Source of the DNA: Rhodobacteraceae bacterium HLUCCA12
GTDB lineage: Bacteria > Pseudomonadota > Alphaproteobacteria > Rhodobacterales > Rhodobacteraceae
Length of the DNA stretch: 64,000 nt
Assembly: GCA_001314715.1 (NCBI GenBank)
Contig: LJSV01000006.1
Coordinates: 62,001-126,000 of the forward strand
Direction: 5' to 3'
Part shown: positions 9,027-17,988 of the stretch, in pieces
Layout of the letters: the number at the start of each line of letters is the position of its first letter
Position numbering within the stretch: position 1 is the first letter of the stretch
Made by a program: the position numbers and the translations under genes
Notes under the pieces: generated by a model
What the model saw: the letters and a program-made list of their open reading frames with translations, nothing else
Told to the model about the DNA's origin: nothing
The model's database searches: none

Positions 9027-9353
9027 ATGATCGATTGGACCCAAGTTGATGAAATGAAGCTGGAAATGGGCACCGGCTTTAACGAGGTGGTTTCGATGTT
9101 CCTGGATGAAGTGGGCGAGGTGATCGCCAGGCTTGAATCCGGTGCTGACCCTGAAACACTGGGCGCGGATCTGCACTTTCTGAAAGGCGCAACCCTCAAC
9201 CTGGGCTTCAGCGATTTTGCCGATATGTGCGAATCCGGCGAACGGCTTGTGCAACAGGATCGCGGTGACGCCGTCGACATCGATGCGCTGCTGGTCTGCT
9301 ATCGCGCCTCCCGCGAGGTGTTTTGCGCACGACTGGCCCTGAACGCCGCTTGA
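9027..9353 (+). CDS. Stand-alone histidine phosphotransfer (Hpt) protein
   Basis: 108 residues. The start at 9027 (MIDWTQVDEMK) has GTGAGG 6 nt upstream; a longer open frame from 8928 has no comparable site. The Hpt signature is DLHFLKGATLNLGF, where the histidine of HFLKG is the phosphorylated residue, in a four-helix bundle pattern. It would relay phosphate between a hybrid kinase and a receiver. The divergent neighbour, a receiver-phosphatase fusion, is the obvious candidate partner, but this is an inference from position. Confidence 0.85.
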   Translation: MIDWTQVDEMKLEMGTGFNEVVSMFLDEVGEVIARLESGADPETLGADLHFLKGATLNLGFSDFADMCESGERLVQQDRGDAVDIDALLVCYRASREVFCARLALNAA

Positions 9354-9370
9354 CGGCGGCCATCCGGCGG

Positions 9371-10615
9371 TCAGACCAGGAACCCCGAAAGCGTTTCGTC
9401 CAGCGTGATGTCGCGATAGACAAAGCCGGCCGCGTCCATCCGGGCGAACAGGCGCGCGAAATTCGCCGCCTCGGATGTCTCGATCCCGATCAGGACGGTG
9501 CCGAAGTTGCGCGCCGATTTCTTGAGGTACTCGAACCGCGCGATGTCGTCCTCGGGGCCAAGGATCTCCAGAAAGTCGCGCAGCGCGCCGGGCCGCTGCG
9601 GCAATCGCAGCAGAAAGTACTTCTTCACCCCGGAAAAGCGCATGGCGCGTTCCTTGACCTCGGGCAGGCGTTCGAAATCGAAATTCCCGCCCGAGGTCAC
9701 GCAGACCACGGTCTTGCCGCGAATCGCCTCGGCCAGATCGGGCAAGGCGTCGACCGACAATGCCCCGGCGGGTTCCAGCACGATCCCTTCGACATTGAGC
9801 ATCTCAAGGATGGTGACGCAGATCCGGTCCTCGGGCGCGACCAGAACCGACTCGACCGGCACATCGGCCAGATGGTCGAACGGCACCGCCCCGATCCGGG
9901 CGACCGCCGCGCCATCGACGAAGCTGTCCACCCGCGACAATGTCACCGCCGCTCCCGCCTTTAGCGCGGCGCGCAGGCTGGCGCCGCCTGCCGGTTCGAT
10001 GAAACGAAAATCCGTGCCCCCGCGTGCCATCAAATACCGCCGCATGCCCGAGGCCAGCCCGCCGCCGCCGACCGGCAGCACCACCATGTCCGGCATCCGG
10101 CCCAGTTGGGCCAGCAACTCGACCGCGACACTGGCCTGCCCCTCGATCACGTCGGCATCGTCAAAGGGCGACAGGAAATGCCCGCCGCTTTGCGTGCAAT
10201 AGTCCTGCGCGGCGGCAAGCGACTGGTCGAAATAGTCGCCGGTCATGCGGATCTCGACCTGGCCGCCGCCAAAGATGCGGGTCTTGTCGATCTTCTGGCG
10301 CGGGGTTGTGACCGGCATGAAGATCACGCCGCGCACCCCGAAATGCCGGCAGGCATAGGCAACGCCCTGGGCATGATTGCCCGCGCTGGCACAGACGAAG
10401 ATCGCCTGATCGGGACGCCGCGCCAGAACCTTGCGCATCGCGTTGAAGGCGCCGCGCAGCTTGTAGGAGCGCACGGGCGCCAGATCCTCGCGCTTGAGCC
10501 AGATGTCGGCATCAAAGCGCGCCGACAGATGTTCGTTGCGCTGTAACGGCGTGGGATCGAACAGATCCCGCAACGCGGCGGTGGCGGCTTGTGCCAGATC
10601 GGGGAAATCGCTCAT
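9371..10615 (-). CDS. ilvA: Threonine ammonia-lyase (threonine dehydratase)
   Basis: PLP enzyme that deaminates threonine to 2-oxobutanoate, the first step of isoleucine synthesis. 414 residues from the ATG at 10615 (MSDFPDLAQA); another ATG six codons upstream gives 420. The PLP lysine is K52 in RSYKLRGA, with the substrate loop CASAGNHAQG and the glycine-rich phosphate cradle VGGGGLASG near 178. The last ~85 residues form an ACT-like regulatory domain (KKYFLLRLPQRPGALRDFLEI), so feedback control by isoleucine is expected. Convergent with the Hpt gene, with a 17-bp gap. Confidence 0.92.
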   Translation of the reverse strand: MSDFPDLAQAATAALRDLFDPTPLQRNEHLSARFDADIWLKREDLAPVRSYKLRGAFNAMRKVLARRPDQAIFVCASAGNHAQGVAYACRHFGVRGVIFMPVTTPRQKIDKTRIFGGGQVEIRMTGDYFDQSLAAAQDYCTQSGGHFLSPFDDADVIEGQASVAVELLAQLGRMPDMVVLPVGGGGLASGMRRYLMARGGTDFRFIEPAGGASLRAALKAGAAVTLSRVDSFVDGAAVARIGAVPFDHLADVPVESVLVAPEDRICVTILEMLNVEGIVLEPAGALSVDALPDLAEAIRGKTVVCVTSGGNFDFERLPEVKERAMRFSGVKKYFLLRLPQRPGALRDFLEILGPEDDIARFEYLKKSARNFGTVLIGIETSEAANFARLFARMDAAGFVYRDITLDETLSGFLV

Positions 10616-10655
10616 GTGCCCATCTAGTGGCATCGCGCCGATGTGTGAAGCGGAT

Positions 10656-10670
10656 TCTATCTGTGATAGA
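10656..10670. promoter_or_regulatory. Perfect inverted repeat TCTATC-tgt-GATAGA in a divergent promoter region
   Basis: The dyad has 6-bp arms and a 3-bp spacer, and lies 41 bp upstream of the ilvA start and 80 bp upstream of the lipoprotein start. Its AT-rich sequence stands out from the GC-rich surroundings. The position fits a repressor or activator operator acting on one or both divergent genes. No regulator gene is adjacent, so the binding protein is unknown. Confidence 0.4.
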
Positions 10671-10749
10671 TTGGACCCTTGACCGCCGCCCTGGCTGCGA
10701 ACATTGAGTGGCAGGGCGCCACTGCCTTTTCTTTTTGGACATTCCCCGG

Positions 10750-11886
10750 ATGCGCCTTGCCCTTGTTCTTGTCGTCGTTCTTATCGCCGGTTGCACCGAT
10801 CGGGCGCGAATCGACCGCTTGCCCGACGACGCGCCCGTCGGCGATCTGCGCAGCGTCCATGTCGGCACGACGCGCGCGATCGACCCCGAAACCGGCGCAC
10901 ACGGACGCGGCCGGGCTTCGGACATGCAGTTCATCCAGTATGAAGTCTCGATCCCGCCCGAACGCGAAACCGGCGCGATCGAGCGTCCGCGCCGCAACCA
11001 GCCCTTCGACCCGGAACGCCATTTCGGCGTGCGTGACTCGATTGAGATGGACGCCGCCGAATACCGGGCGGCGGTCCGCCGGCGGCTGGCCGAGATGCCA
11101 TCCGATCAGCGCGAGTCGATCATCTTTGTCCATGGGTTCAACACCACGTTCATCGAAGGCGTCTATCGCGTTGCGCAAATGTCAAACGACCTGACGCTGC
11201 CCGGCGTCGCGCTGCATTATTCCTGGCCCTCGCTGGGCGCGCCGCTTGCCTATGCGCATGATCGCGACAGCGCGCTGTTCGCGCGCGACGGGCTGGAACG
11301 GATGATCCGCGAAACCGCCGCCGCCACCTCGGGCCGGGTGATTCTGATCGGCCATTCGATGGGCGGCCATCTGGTCATGGAAACCCTGCGCCAGATCGCG
11401 ATCAGCGGCAATCGTTCGCTGCTGGACAGGATCGGCGGCGTGATGCTGATCTCACCCGATATCGATGTCGAATTGTTTCGCGCGCAAGCCGAGCGCATCG
11501 GCGAATTGCCGCGGCCTTTCCTGATCGTGTCGTCGCAGCGCGACCGCATCCTGCAACTGTCCGCGCGACTGACAGGTCAGCGCGAACGATTGGGCAATAT
11601 CAGCGACCCCGAGGTGATCGACGGCCTTGGCGTCACGGTGCTGGATGTCAGCGCCTTCTCGACCGGCGCAGGACATTTCACGGTCGGCTCGTCACCAGCC
11701 CTGATTCAGCTTCTGGGCCAGGTCGGCGCGGTCGAGGCGGCGCTGGGCGACGAACAGGCAGGGCGGCTGCCGCTGCTGCCGGCAACGATCCTGACCTTGC
11801 AGAACACGACCCAGATCATCCTGGAGCCTCTGACCGATTCGCGACGAACCATGCCACGCCTGGAACAGGCGCTCGCTGACGAATAG
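10750..11886 (+). CDS. Alpha/beta-hydrolase lipoprotein (DUF900 family)
   Basis: 378 residues from the ATG at 10750. The N-terminus MRLALVLVVVLIAGC is a lipoprotein signal with lipobox LIAGC, so the mature protein is probably attached to a membrane from the periplasmic side. The hydrolase core contains FVHGFNTTF (oxyanion region), the Ser nucleophile elbow GHSMGGHLVMETL and later ISPDIDVELF. This pattern is the DUF900 esterase/lipase-like family; no substrate is known. The upstream gap carries a perfect dyad. Convergent with the Smr gene. Confidence 0.82.
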   Translation: MRLALVLVVVLIAGCTDRARIDRLPDDAPVGDLRSVHVGTTRAIDPETGAHGRGRASDMQFIQYEVSIPPERETGAIERPRRNQPFDPERHFGVRDSIEMDAAEYRAAVRRRLAEMPSDQRESIIFVHGFNTTFIEGVYRVAQMSNDLTLPGVALHYSWPSLGAPLAYAHDRDSALFARDGLERMIRETAAATSGRVILIGHSMGGHLVMETLRQIAISGNRSLLDRIGGVMLISPDIDVELFRAQAERIGELPRPFLIVSSQRDRILQLSARLTGQRERLGNISDPEVIDGLGVTVLDVSAFSTGAGHFTVGSSPALIQLLGQVGAVEAALGDEQAGRLPLLPATILTLQNTTQIILEPLTDSRRTMPRLEQALADE

Positions 11887-11895
11887 CCCGTCCGA

Positions 11896-12525
11896 TCAGC
11901 GCCGCCGCCGCAGATAGACGTAGTAGGCACCCGTGCCGCCATGGCTGCGATGCGCCTCGCGCAGGTCCAGCACGACCGGGCGCAGAACGCCGCTACGCAG
12001 CCACTGCGGCACGACATGCTTCAATGCGCCGGCACGGCGCGGCATCGGCGCCAGATCGTCATCGGGGTGGCTGCGGCCCTTGCCGGTAATCACCAGGACC
12101 AGGCGCAGACCGCGCGCATGGGCGTTCAGGATGAACCCGCTCAATACCGGTTGCGCCTGCGCCAGCGTCATGCCGTGCAAATCGATCCGCGCCTCGGGCG
12201 TCATCTTGCCGCGCATCATACGGGTATGGATGTTTCGATCCATTCGCACGGGCTCGCGCGCCACCGTCTCGGACACCGATGCGACACGGTCCAGCGACAC
12301 GGTCGGGCCGTGCGCGGGCCCCGTTCCCGGCTTTGGCATTTTTTTCGGGGGGTGTGATGCCTTGCTCGTTTGCCGCCCCGAAACCGGCGGTGCGCCAGGG
12401 TCGGGCACCGGCCCCGACCGGGTATCGGCGGCGGGATCATGCGCCTTTTGCAACCGCCGGGTCGAGCGCGCGACCCGCTGCCAGAGCGCGCTTTCATCCT
12501 GGGTCAGGGATCGGCGGCGGGCCAT
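11896..12525 (-). CDS. Smr domain protein
   Basis: 209 residues with a C-terminal Smr (small MutS-related) domain: DLHGMTLAQAQ, LVLVITGKGR and the closing HGGTGAYYVYLRR. The first ~90 residues are basic and proline-rich and look disordered. Smr domains are nucleases or nicking domains acting on DNA or RNA; the bacterial stand-alone forms have no agreed role. It lies 5 bp downstream of mltA on the same strand and closes the timA-like/mltA/smr operon, a gene order seen widely in Rhodobacteraceae. Confidence 0.85.
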   Translation of the reverse strand: MARRRSLTQDESALWQRVARSTRRLQKAHDPAADTRSGPVPDPGAPPVSGRQTSKASHPPKKMPKPGTGPAHGPTVSLDRVASVSETVAREPVRMDRNIHTRMMRGKMTPEARIDLHGMTLAQAQPVLSGFILNAHARGLRLVLVITGKGRSHPDDDLAPMPRRAGALKHVVPQWLRSGVLRPVVLDLREAHRSHGGTGAYYVYLRRRR

Positions 12526-12530
12526 GGCGA

Positions 12531-13538
12531 TCAGAACCCCGTATGGCGGGCAAAGGCCAGCTCGACCGGCATCAGCACGACCATGCGCCCGGTATCGCGG
12601 ATCCGGCGTGCGGCCTGTTCGGCCCCCAGCCCGGTGCCGAAGAATATATCGGCCCGCTGCGGCCCACGAATGGCACCGCCGGTATCCTGTGCCACCATCA
12701 GGCGCCGCATCGCCCCGCGTTCGACCCAGACCGGCGCACCCAGCGGCGTATGCGACGGATCGACCGCCAGCGAACGCAGCGGCGTCAAGGGCACGTCCAC
12801 CGCGCCAAGCGGTCCGAGGCGCGCGGGATGCTGCTCGATCTCGCGGAAAAAGACATACGAGGGGTCGTGTTGCAGCAGCGCACGCCCCTCGTCGGGGTGA
12901 TTGGCGACATAGGCGCGCATCGACCGTGCCGAAGCCTCATGCGGAGCCAGGATACCCCGGCGCACGGCCTCGGCGCTGACCGAGCGGCGCGGGTGGCCAT
13001 TCTGGCCGCCCCATCCCAGGCGCGTCACGCTGCCATCGTCAAAGACCAGCCGTCCGGACCCCTGCATCTGAAGGTAATAGAGATCGGCGGCGTTGCGCAG
13101 CCAGCCCAGCGTCAGCCCGCGCCCGCGCAGGGCCCCGGCGTCGATCTCGGCGCGGGTATGGGTGCGCTGGCCCGGCCGCAAACCGGGCGGGGCGCGATGG
13201 ACCGGAATGTCATAGCCCGGCGCGCGCTCGTGTGCCGCGCGCAGTTCGGGCTCGAAATAGCCGGTGAACAGCGTCGCCTCGCGCCCGCCGATCAGGACCG
13301 GACGAAAGAACCGCTCGAAAAAGGCGCGCGGGTCGGGGTCGGCCTGTTCGGCAAAGGTGCAGACCGCCAGCCATTCGTCGCCGCGCAGGCGCGGGCACGA
13401 ACGCACGAAAACCTCAAGCGCGGCGGCGTGGTCATCCTCGTGCCAGCCGTCCAGCGCGTCGAATGTCAGCAACTCGGCCTCGGCGGCGATACCGGGTGTG
13501 GCGACTGCCAGACACAGGCTCACCGCAAGGGCGCGCAT
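12531..13538 (-). CDS. mltA: Membrane-bound lytic murein transglycosylase A
   Basis: Cleaves peptidoglycan glycan strands, leaving 1,6-anhydromuramic ends. 335 residues; the N-terminus MRALAVSLCLAVATPGIAA is a signal peptide without a lipobox cysteine, so this copy is probably soluble periplasmic rather than a lipoprotein as in E. coli. MltA-family motifs include LFTGYFEPEL, YYLQMQGSGRL and the C-terminal 3D domain with VAQDTGGAIRGPQRADIFFG, where the conserved aspartates sit. The start at 13538 overlaps the stop of the upstream Tim44-like gene (TGATG). Confidence 0.9.
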   Translation of the reverse strand: MRALAVSLCLAVATPGIAAEAELLTFDALDGWHEDDHAAALEVFVRSCPRLRGDEWLAVCTFAEQADPDPRAFFERFFRPVLIGGREATLFTGYFEPELRAAHERAPGYDIPVHRAPPGLRPGQRTHTRAEIDAGALRGRGLTLGWLRNAADLYYLQMQGSGRLVFDDGSVTRLGWGGQNGHPRRSVSAEAVRRGILAPHEASARSMRAYVANHPDEGRALLQHDPSYVFFREIEQHPARLGPLGAVDVPLTPLRSLAVDPSHTPLGAPVWVERGAMRRLMVAQDTGGAIRGPQRADIFFGTGLGAEQAARRIRDTGRMVVLMPVELAFARHTGF

Positions 13539-14197
13539 CACTCACCCGTGGCAACAAGCCGCCAGTTCGGGTTGTCCGAGCCCATCTTGCGCGCGAAGGT
13601 CCAAATGTCGCGCTGCTGCTTGACGGTATTCGGATCGCCCTCGACCACCTCGCCTTCGCGGTTGCGCACGACCGAGGTCAGTTCCGCCACGAAACGCACG
13701 GTCAATTCGGCCTCGCTGCGCTCGGTGTCAAACGCGGCATCCACCAGTTCCAACTCGCGCACGCCGACAAAGCTGGCCTCGACCTTGAGGCCCTCGCGCT
13801 CGCGCAGTTGTACGACCTCGTCAAAGCTTTCGAACACGTCGCGCGACAGCAGCGGCACCAAGTCATCCAGTTCGCCGCGCTCGAAGCCCATGATGATCAT
13901 TTCATAAGCCTGTCGCGCACCCCCCAGGAATTCGCCGACATGGAAATCGGACTCGACCCGCTTCATCGCGCTCAGCGCCTGCGCGGCGGCGGACCCCGGC
14001 GGCACATGGTCGGCGATGTCGTGGTCCACCCCGCCTTCGATGACATCGAAACCCCGCCGGTTGTCGGCGGGTTTATCGGCAAGCGGCTCGGGCGGGCGTT
14101 CGTAGCCTTCGCGCGAGCCGAGAACGCTTCTGAGCCGAAGGATCAGAAATACGGCAATTCCGGCTAGAACAAGAAGTTGAATCACGGCGGAGTCCAT
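13538..14197 (-). CDS. Tim44-like (TimA family) membrane-anchored protein
   Basis: 219 residues. One N-terminal membrane span (VIQLLVLAGIAVFLILRL) is followed by a charged linker and a Tim44-like domain of about 140 residues beginning FHVGEFLGGARQAYEMII and ending RDIWTFARKMGSDNPNWRLV. Bacterial Tim44-like proteins are related to the mitochondrial import motor component and are proposed to act at the inner membrane; the function in bacteria is poorly defined. First gene of a minus-strand operon with mltA and smr, divergent from fxsA-secB. Confidence 0.85.
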   Translation of the reverse strand: MDSAVIQLLVLAGIAVFLILRLRSVLGSREGYERPPEPLADKPADNRRGFDVIEGGVDHDIADHVPPGSAAAQALSAMKRVESDFHVGEFLGGARQAYEMIIMGFERGELDDLVPLLSRDVFESFDEVVQLREREGLKVEASFVGVRELELVDAAFDTERSEAELTVRFVAELTSVVRNREGEVVEGDPNTVKQQRDIWTFARKMGSDNPNWRLVATGE

Positions 14198-14302
14198 AGA
14201 GTCCTCAACGGGGGGGCGGGCTTGGTTTCAAGCGTTGAATGGTTATGTAAGGTGCCGGGACGCCCAAGTCCACCACCCGCCACCCTCAAGGAGTCGAATC
14301 TG

Positions 14303-14761
14303 ATGCCGGTTCTGCTTGTCCTGATCATCCTGCCGCTGATCGAGATCGCGCTGTTCATCGCGGTCGGCGGCTGGTTGGGGCTGTGGCCGACATTGGCCTT
14401 GGTGGTTCTGGGCGCGCTGGCGGGCGTGTTGATCCTGCAAGGCCAGTCCGAACGTGCGGCGCAGATGATGCAGCGTGGTTTGCGCGGCGTATCGCCCGGC
14501 ACTTTCATGGCGCGGGGCGCGTTCCGGGCATTGGGCGGGATCCTGCTGATCCTGCCGGGCTTCTTTACCGATGCGATCGGCCTGATCCTGCTGATACCTC
14601 CGGTGCAGCGACTGATCCTGCGCACCCTTGGCCGGGGCATGAACGTGACCACCGTGCATGTTCATCGCCGCGGCGACATCATCGATGGCGATTATGAGGT
14701 TCATGAACCCGATGCCGACACCCGCCCCGAACACCGTATCGACGGACCGCACGGGCATTGA
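14303..14761 (+). CDS. fxsA: FxsA family membrane protein
   Basis: 152-residue inner-membrane protein. It opens directly with a hydrophobic span (MPVLLVLIILPLIEIALFIAV), then a second span and a third, LLILPGFFTDAIGLILLIPPV, whose PGFxTDxxGLxLLxPP core is the FxsA signature. The start is fixed by AAGGAG at 14288-14293, 9 nt upstream. The hydrophilic C-terminal tail is acidic. The biochemical role of FxsA is unknown beyond its suppression of phage exclusion in E. coli when overproduced. It precedes secB by 60 bp on the same strand. Confidence 0.88.
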   Translation: MPVLLVLIILPLIEIALFIAVGGWLGLWPTLALVVLGALAGVLILQGQSERAAQMMQRGLRGVSPGTFMARGAFRALGGILLILPGFFTDAIGLILLIPPVQRLILRTLGRGMNVTTVHVHRRGDIIDGDYEVHEPDADTRPEHRIDGPHGH

Positions 14762-14821
14762 GGCGGGCGCTGGCACCTGCTAGAACCCGCCAAGCAAAAC
14801 AGTGATGACCAGGAGATGTCG

Positions 14822-15358
14822 ATGGCCGAAAATGGCAATGGTGCCGCCCCACAGCCCGGTGCGCAACCCGGCGCACAGCCCGCAGGGCAATCGCAGATGA
14901 AGGTCCAGGTTCTGGCGCAGTATATCCGCGACCTGTCGTTCGAGAACGGGCTTGCCCAGCGCGGACTGCAAATGCCGTCAGGCCAGCCCGATATTCAGGT
15001 TCAGGTCAGCCTTGACGCGCGCAAGCGCGACACCGAGCACCAGTTCGACGTCATCACCAAGTTCCGCATCGAATCGAAGTCAAAGGATGACGGGCAGGTG
15101 CTGTTCATCGTCGAGATGGAGTATGCCGGCCTGTTCCATGTCGAGGGCGTTCCCCAGGACCAGTTGCACCCGTTCCTGCTGATCGAATGTCCGCGCATCC
15201 TGTTCCCCTTCGCGCGCCGGATCATCAGCGACATTACCCGTGATGGCGGTTTCCCGGCACTGAATCTGGACATGATCGACTTCATGGCGCTCTATCGTCA
15301 GGAACTCGCCCGCCAGCAGCAGGCGCAAAAGGGCGATCAACCGGCGCCCAGCGCCTGA
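14822..15358 (+). CDS. secB: Protein-export chaperone SecB
   Basis: Tetrameric cytoplasmic chaperone that keeps preproteins unfolded and hands them to SecA. 178 residues; a Gln/Pro/Ala-rich N-terminal extension (about 25 residues) precedes the conserved core starting KVQVLAQYIRDLSFEN, with ECPRILFPFARRIISDIT near residues 122-140. AGGAG at 14811-14815 sits 6 nt before the ATG at 14822 and directly abuts the ATG at 14816, so the later start is preferred. A strong terminator follows. Confidence 0.94.
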   Translation: MAENGNGAAPQPGAQPGAQPAGQSQMKVQVLAQYIRDLSFENGLAQRGLQMPSGQPDIQVQVSLDARKRDTEHQFDVITKFRIESKSKDDGQVLFIVEMEYAGLFHVEGVPQDQLHPFLLIECPRILFPFARRIISDITRDGGFPALNLDMIDFMALYRQELARQQQAQKGDQPAPSA

Positions 15359-15380
15359 TTTCCGGGGGTAAGCATTGACG

Positions 15381-15413
15381 GGGCGGCGCGGGCCATCCGC
15401 GGCCGCCCTTTTT
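15381..15413 (+). terminator. Rho-independent terminator of fxsA-secB
   Basis: Stem GGGCGGC-GCGG against CCGC-g-GCCGCCC with a short loop (GCCAT) and one bulged G, followed by TTTTT at 15409-15413. It lies 22 bp after the secB stop. Confidence 0.85.
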
Positions 15414-15465
15414 CATGGGCAAAAGCTGGCACGCTGTAAGGGTGTGTTAATATCTGCGCGTGATC

Positions 15466-15978
15466 ATGGCCGCGAACCGACCCAAGGCAGTCAAGGGCGC
15501 CATGATCACCGACACCAGCCCCACCCCGGACCTGCCGGGCGATCCCCGGTCGCTTGGGCGGGCAAAACGTCAGGCGCGCGTGGGCTTGCTGCGCAATCCC
15601 AACGCGCCGCCGCGACCGCCGGCGCGCAAGGCCCGCCTGATGGGCAAATGGCCCGAATTGCGCAGCAGCCGGCGGCATCCGGGCGTCACGGCACCCGCCG
15701 GCGGGGCGGACCCTGCCGCGACCGACGGTCCGAACCTGCCAACGGCCCTTGAACTGGCGCAACGGATGCGCCAGGCCGACCATGACGCACCCGCCGCGCA
15801 ACCGGCCAAGCCCTTGCCGGCGGACAGCCCAGCGACATCGCCGCAACATGCCCGGCACCAAACAACCGTGACCGCGCCCGCGACCGGGATGCACAGTACG
15901 GGACGCGGCCGTGTTCTGGTTCCGCTTGCGGGGTTCGTGTTGCTGTTTGCCTGTGCGATGGCGGCGGTCATGGCCTGA
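15466..15978 (+). CDS. Hypothetical Pro/Ala-rich protein with C-terminal membrane span
   Basis: 170 residues from the ATG at 15466 (MAANRPKAVK); another ATG at 15502 (MITDTSPTPD) is equally possible. The body is rich in Pro, Ala, Arg and looks disordered. It ends with one hydrophobic stretch (VLVPLAGFVLLFACAMAAVMA region), as in a tail-anchored protein. I do not recognise the family. Coding is supported by GC-rich third positions and by filling a ~600-bp gap between the secB terminator and the HD gene; long open frames on the other strand are compositionally poorer. Confidence 0.5.
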   Translation: MAANRPKAVKGAMITDTSPTPDLPGDPRSLGRAKRQARVGLLRNPNAPPRPPARKARLMGKWPELRSSRRHPGVTAPAGGADPAATDGPNLPTALELAQRMRQADHDAPAAQPAKPLPADSPATSPQHARHQTTVTAPATGMHSTGRGRVLVPLAGFVLLFACAMAAVMA

Positions 15979-16065
15979 AAGCGGCGCACGACCGCGCGGG
16001 GGCGTTGCTCCTGGACGGGCACAAGCGCTATAGCGGCGCCAGCAAGACCGCAAAGCGAGACCGCC

Positions 16066-16665
16066 ATGAAACAACCCCGCGCCTGGCAACGCATGCTCTC
16101 GGGCCGGCGTCTGGATCTGCTGGATCCGACGCCCGTGGATATCGAACTGGAGGACATCGCCCACGGCCTTGCCTTCGTCGCGCGCTGGAACGGACAGACG
16201 CAGGGCGACTGGCCCTATTCGGTGGCCGAGCATTCGCTGCTGGTCGAATCGCTTTTCAACCGCCTGGCACCGCGCGGCGAAACACGCTGGAGCCTGGCGG
16301 CACTTTTGCATGATGCACCCGAATATGTGATCGGCGACATGATTTCGCCGGTCAAATCGGCGGTCGGCCCAGGATACAGCGAGCTCGATCAGCGCCTTAC
16401 CGCCGCGATCCACATCCGCTTTGGCCTGCCCGCGCAACTTCCCGCGCGCATCAAGACCCTGATCAAGCGCGCCGACCGGATCTCGGCCTGGCTGGAAGCC
16501 ACCCAGATCGCGGGTTTTTCAACCGCCGAGGCCGATCGCTTTTTCGGCGCGCCCCCCGCCGGCGAAGGCGCCGGGATCACCATTGCCCCCCGCCCCCCGG
16601 TCGATGCGCGCAACGCCTTCATCGCCCGCTACCACGCGCTGGAAGCGCGGATGCGTCAGGGCTGA
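16066..16665 (+). CDS. HD-domain phosphohydrolase (YfbR-like)
   Basis: 199 residues. The HD metal site is visible as AEHSLLVESL (first His), LLHDAPEYVIGDM (HD pair, residues about 85-86) and IKRADRISAWLEATQ (last Asp). This arrangement fits the HD hydrolases related to 5'-nucleotidase YfbR, so a nucleotide phosphohydrolase activity is likely; the substrate is not determined. It is convergent with hslU, with 21 bp between the stops. Confidence 0.83.
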   Translation: MKQPRAWQRMLSGRRLDLLDPTPVDIELEDIAHGLAFVARWNGQTQGDWPYSVAEHSLLVESLFNRLAPRGETRWSLAALLHDAPEYVIGDMISPVKSAVGPGYSELDQRLTAAIHIRFGLPAQLPARIKTLIKRADRISAWLEATQIAGFSTAEADRFFGAPPAGEGAGITIAPRPPVDARNAFIARYHALEARMRQG

Positions 16666-16686
16666 GACCCGAACGCGCGCCCGGCG

Positions 16687-17988
16687 CTACAGCACATAGC
16701 GGCTCAGATCGGCAGAGCGCGACAGATCGCCGATGTTTTCCTCGACAAAGGCGTCATCGATGACCACTTCGTCGCCGCCTTTGTCGGGCGCGGTAAAGGA
16801 CAACTCCTCGAATACGCGTTCCATGACGGTGTAAAGCCGCCGCGCACCGATATTTTCCACCGATTCGTTGACCTCGGCCGCGATCCTGGCCACCGCCTGG
16901 ATGCCGCTGTCGGTAAAGGTCACCTTCAACCCTTCGGTCTGCAACAGCGCGGTGTATTGCAGGGTCAGCGCATTGTCGGTTTCGGTCAGGATGCGGACGA
17001 AATCGCCCTCGCTGAGCGCGCGCAATTCAACCCGGATGGGCAGGCGGCCCTGCAACTCGGGCAGCAGGTCCGACGGTTTGGCGACGTGAAACGCCCCCGA
17101 GGCGATGAACAGGATATGGTCGGTCTTGACCGGCCCATGCTTGGTCGAAACGGTCGTGCCCTCGATCAGGGGCAGCAGGTCGCGCTGGACGCCCTCGCGG
17201 CTGACATCGGCCCCGCGCGTCTCGGCCCGCGCGCAAACCTTGTCGATCTCGTCCAGAAAGACGATGCCGTTCTGCTCGACCGACTCCAGCGCCGCCGCCT
17301 TGACGGCCTCGTCATCCAGCAGCTTGTCGGCCTCGTCACTGATCAGGATGTCATGACTTTCAGCCACGCTCATGCGCTTTTTCTGGCTGCGCTGGCCAAA
17401 GGCCTTGCCAAAGATGTCACCCAGATTCATGCCCCCCTGCTGCGGCATGCCCGGCAATTCGAACATCGGCATCGACGGCCCCGACTCGGACACCTCGACC
17501 TCGATCATCGTATCGTCCAGCTCGCCCCGGCGCAGCTTGTTGCGGAAAAGATCGCGCGTTCCCGCCCGCGCATCCTTGCCGGCAATCGCATCAAGAACAC
17601 GTTCCTCGGCGGCGGCCTGGGCACGGGCGCGCACATCCTCGCGCATCTGCTCGCGGGTCATGGCGATGGCGGAATCGGTCAGATCGCGAATGATCTGTTC
17701 GACATCGCGCCCGACATAGCCCACCTCGGTGAATTTCGTGGCCTCCACCTTCAGGAACGGTGCTTTCGCCAGTTTCGCCAGGCGGCGGCTGATCTCGGTC
17801 TTGCCGACGCCGGTGGGGCCGATCATCAGGATGTTCTTGGGGTGAACCTCGTCGCGCAGCGCGGGTTCAAGCTGCTTGCGCCGCCACCGGTTGCGCAGCG
17901 CCACGGCCACCGCGCGCTTGGCGCCGGCCTGACCAATGATGAAGCGATCCAGTTCCGAGACAATCTCGCGGGGTGTCAGGTCGGTCAT
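16687..17988 (-). CDS. hslU: ATP-dependent protease ATPase subunit HslU
   Basis: AAA+ unfoldase that feeds substrates to the HslV peptidase. 433 residues with the opening [28 protein letters not shown] (family start, shown in part), Walker [12 protein letters not shown], the intermediate domain, Walker [14 protein letters not shown] and the C-terminal tail DLSRYVL that inserts into HslV. Its ATG overlaps the hslV stop by four bases, so expression is coupled. Confidence 0.95.
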   Translation of the reverse strand: MTDLTPREIVSELDRFIIGQAGAKRAVAVALRNRWRRKQLEPALRDEVHPKNILMIGPTGVGKTEISRRLAKLAKAPFLKVEATKFTEVGYVGRDVEQIIRDLTDSAIAMTREQMREDVRARAQAAAEERVLDAIAGKDARAGTRDLFRNKLRRGELDDTMIEVEVSESGPSMPMFELPGMPQQGGMNLGDIFGKAFGQRSQKKRMSVAESHDILISDEADKLLDDEAVKAAALESVEQNGIVFLDEIDKVCARAETRGADVSREGVQRDLLPLIEGTTVSTKHGPVKTDHILFIASGAFHVAKPSDLLPELQGRLPIRVELRALSEGDFVRILTETDNALTLQYTALLQTEGLKVTFTDSGIQAVARIAAEVNESVENIGARRLYTVMERVFEELSFTAPDKGGDEVVIDDAFVEENIGDLSRSADLSRYVL

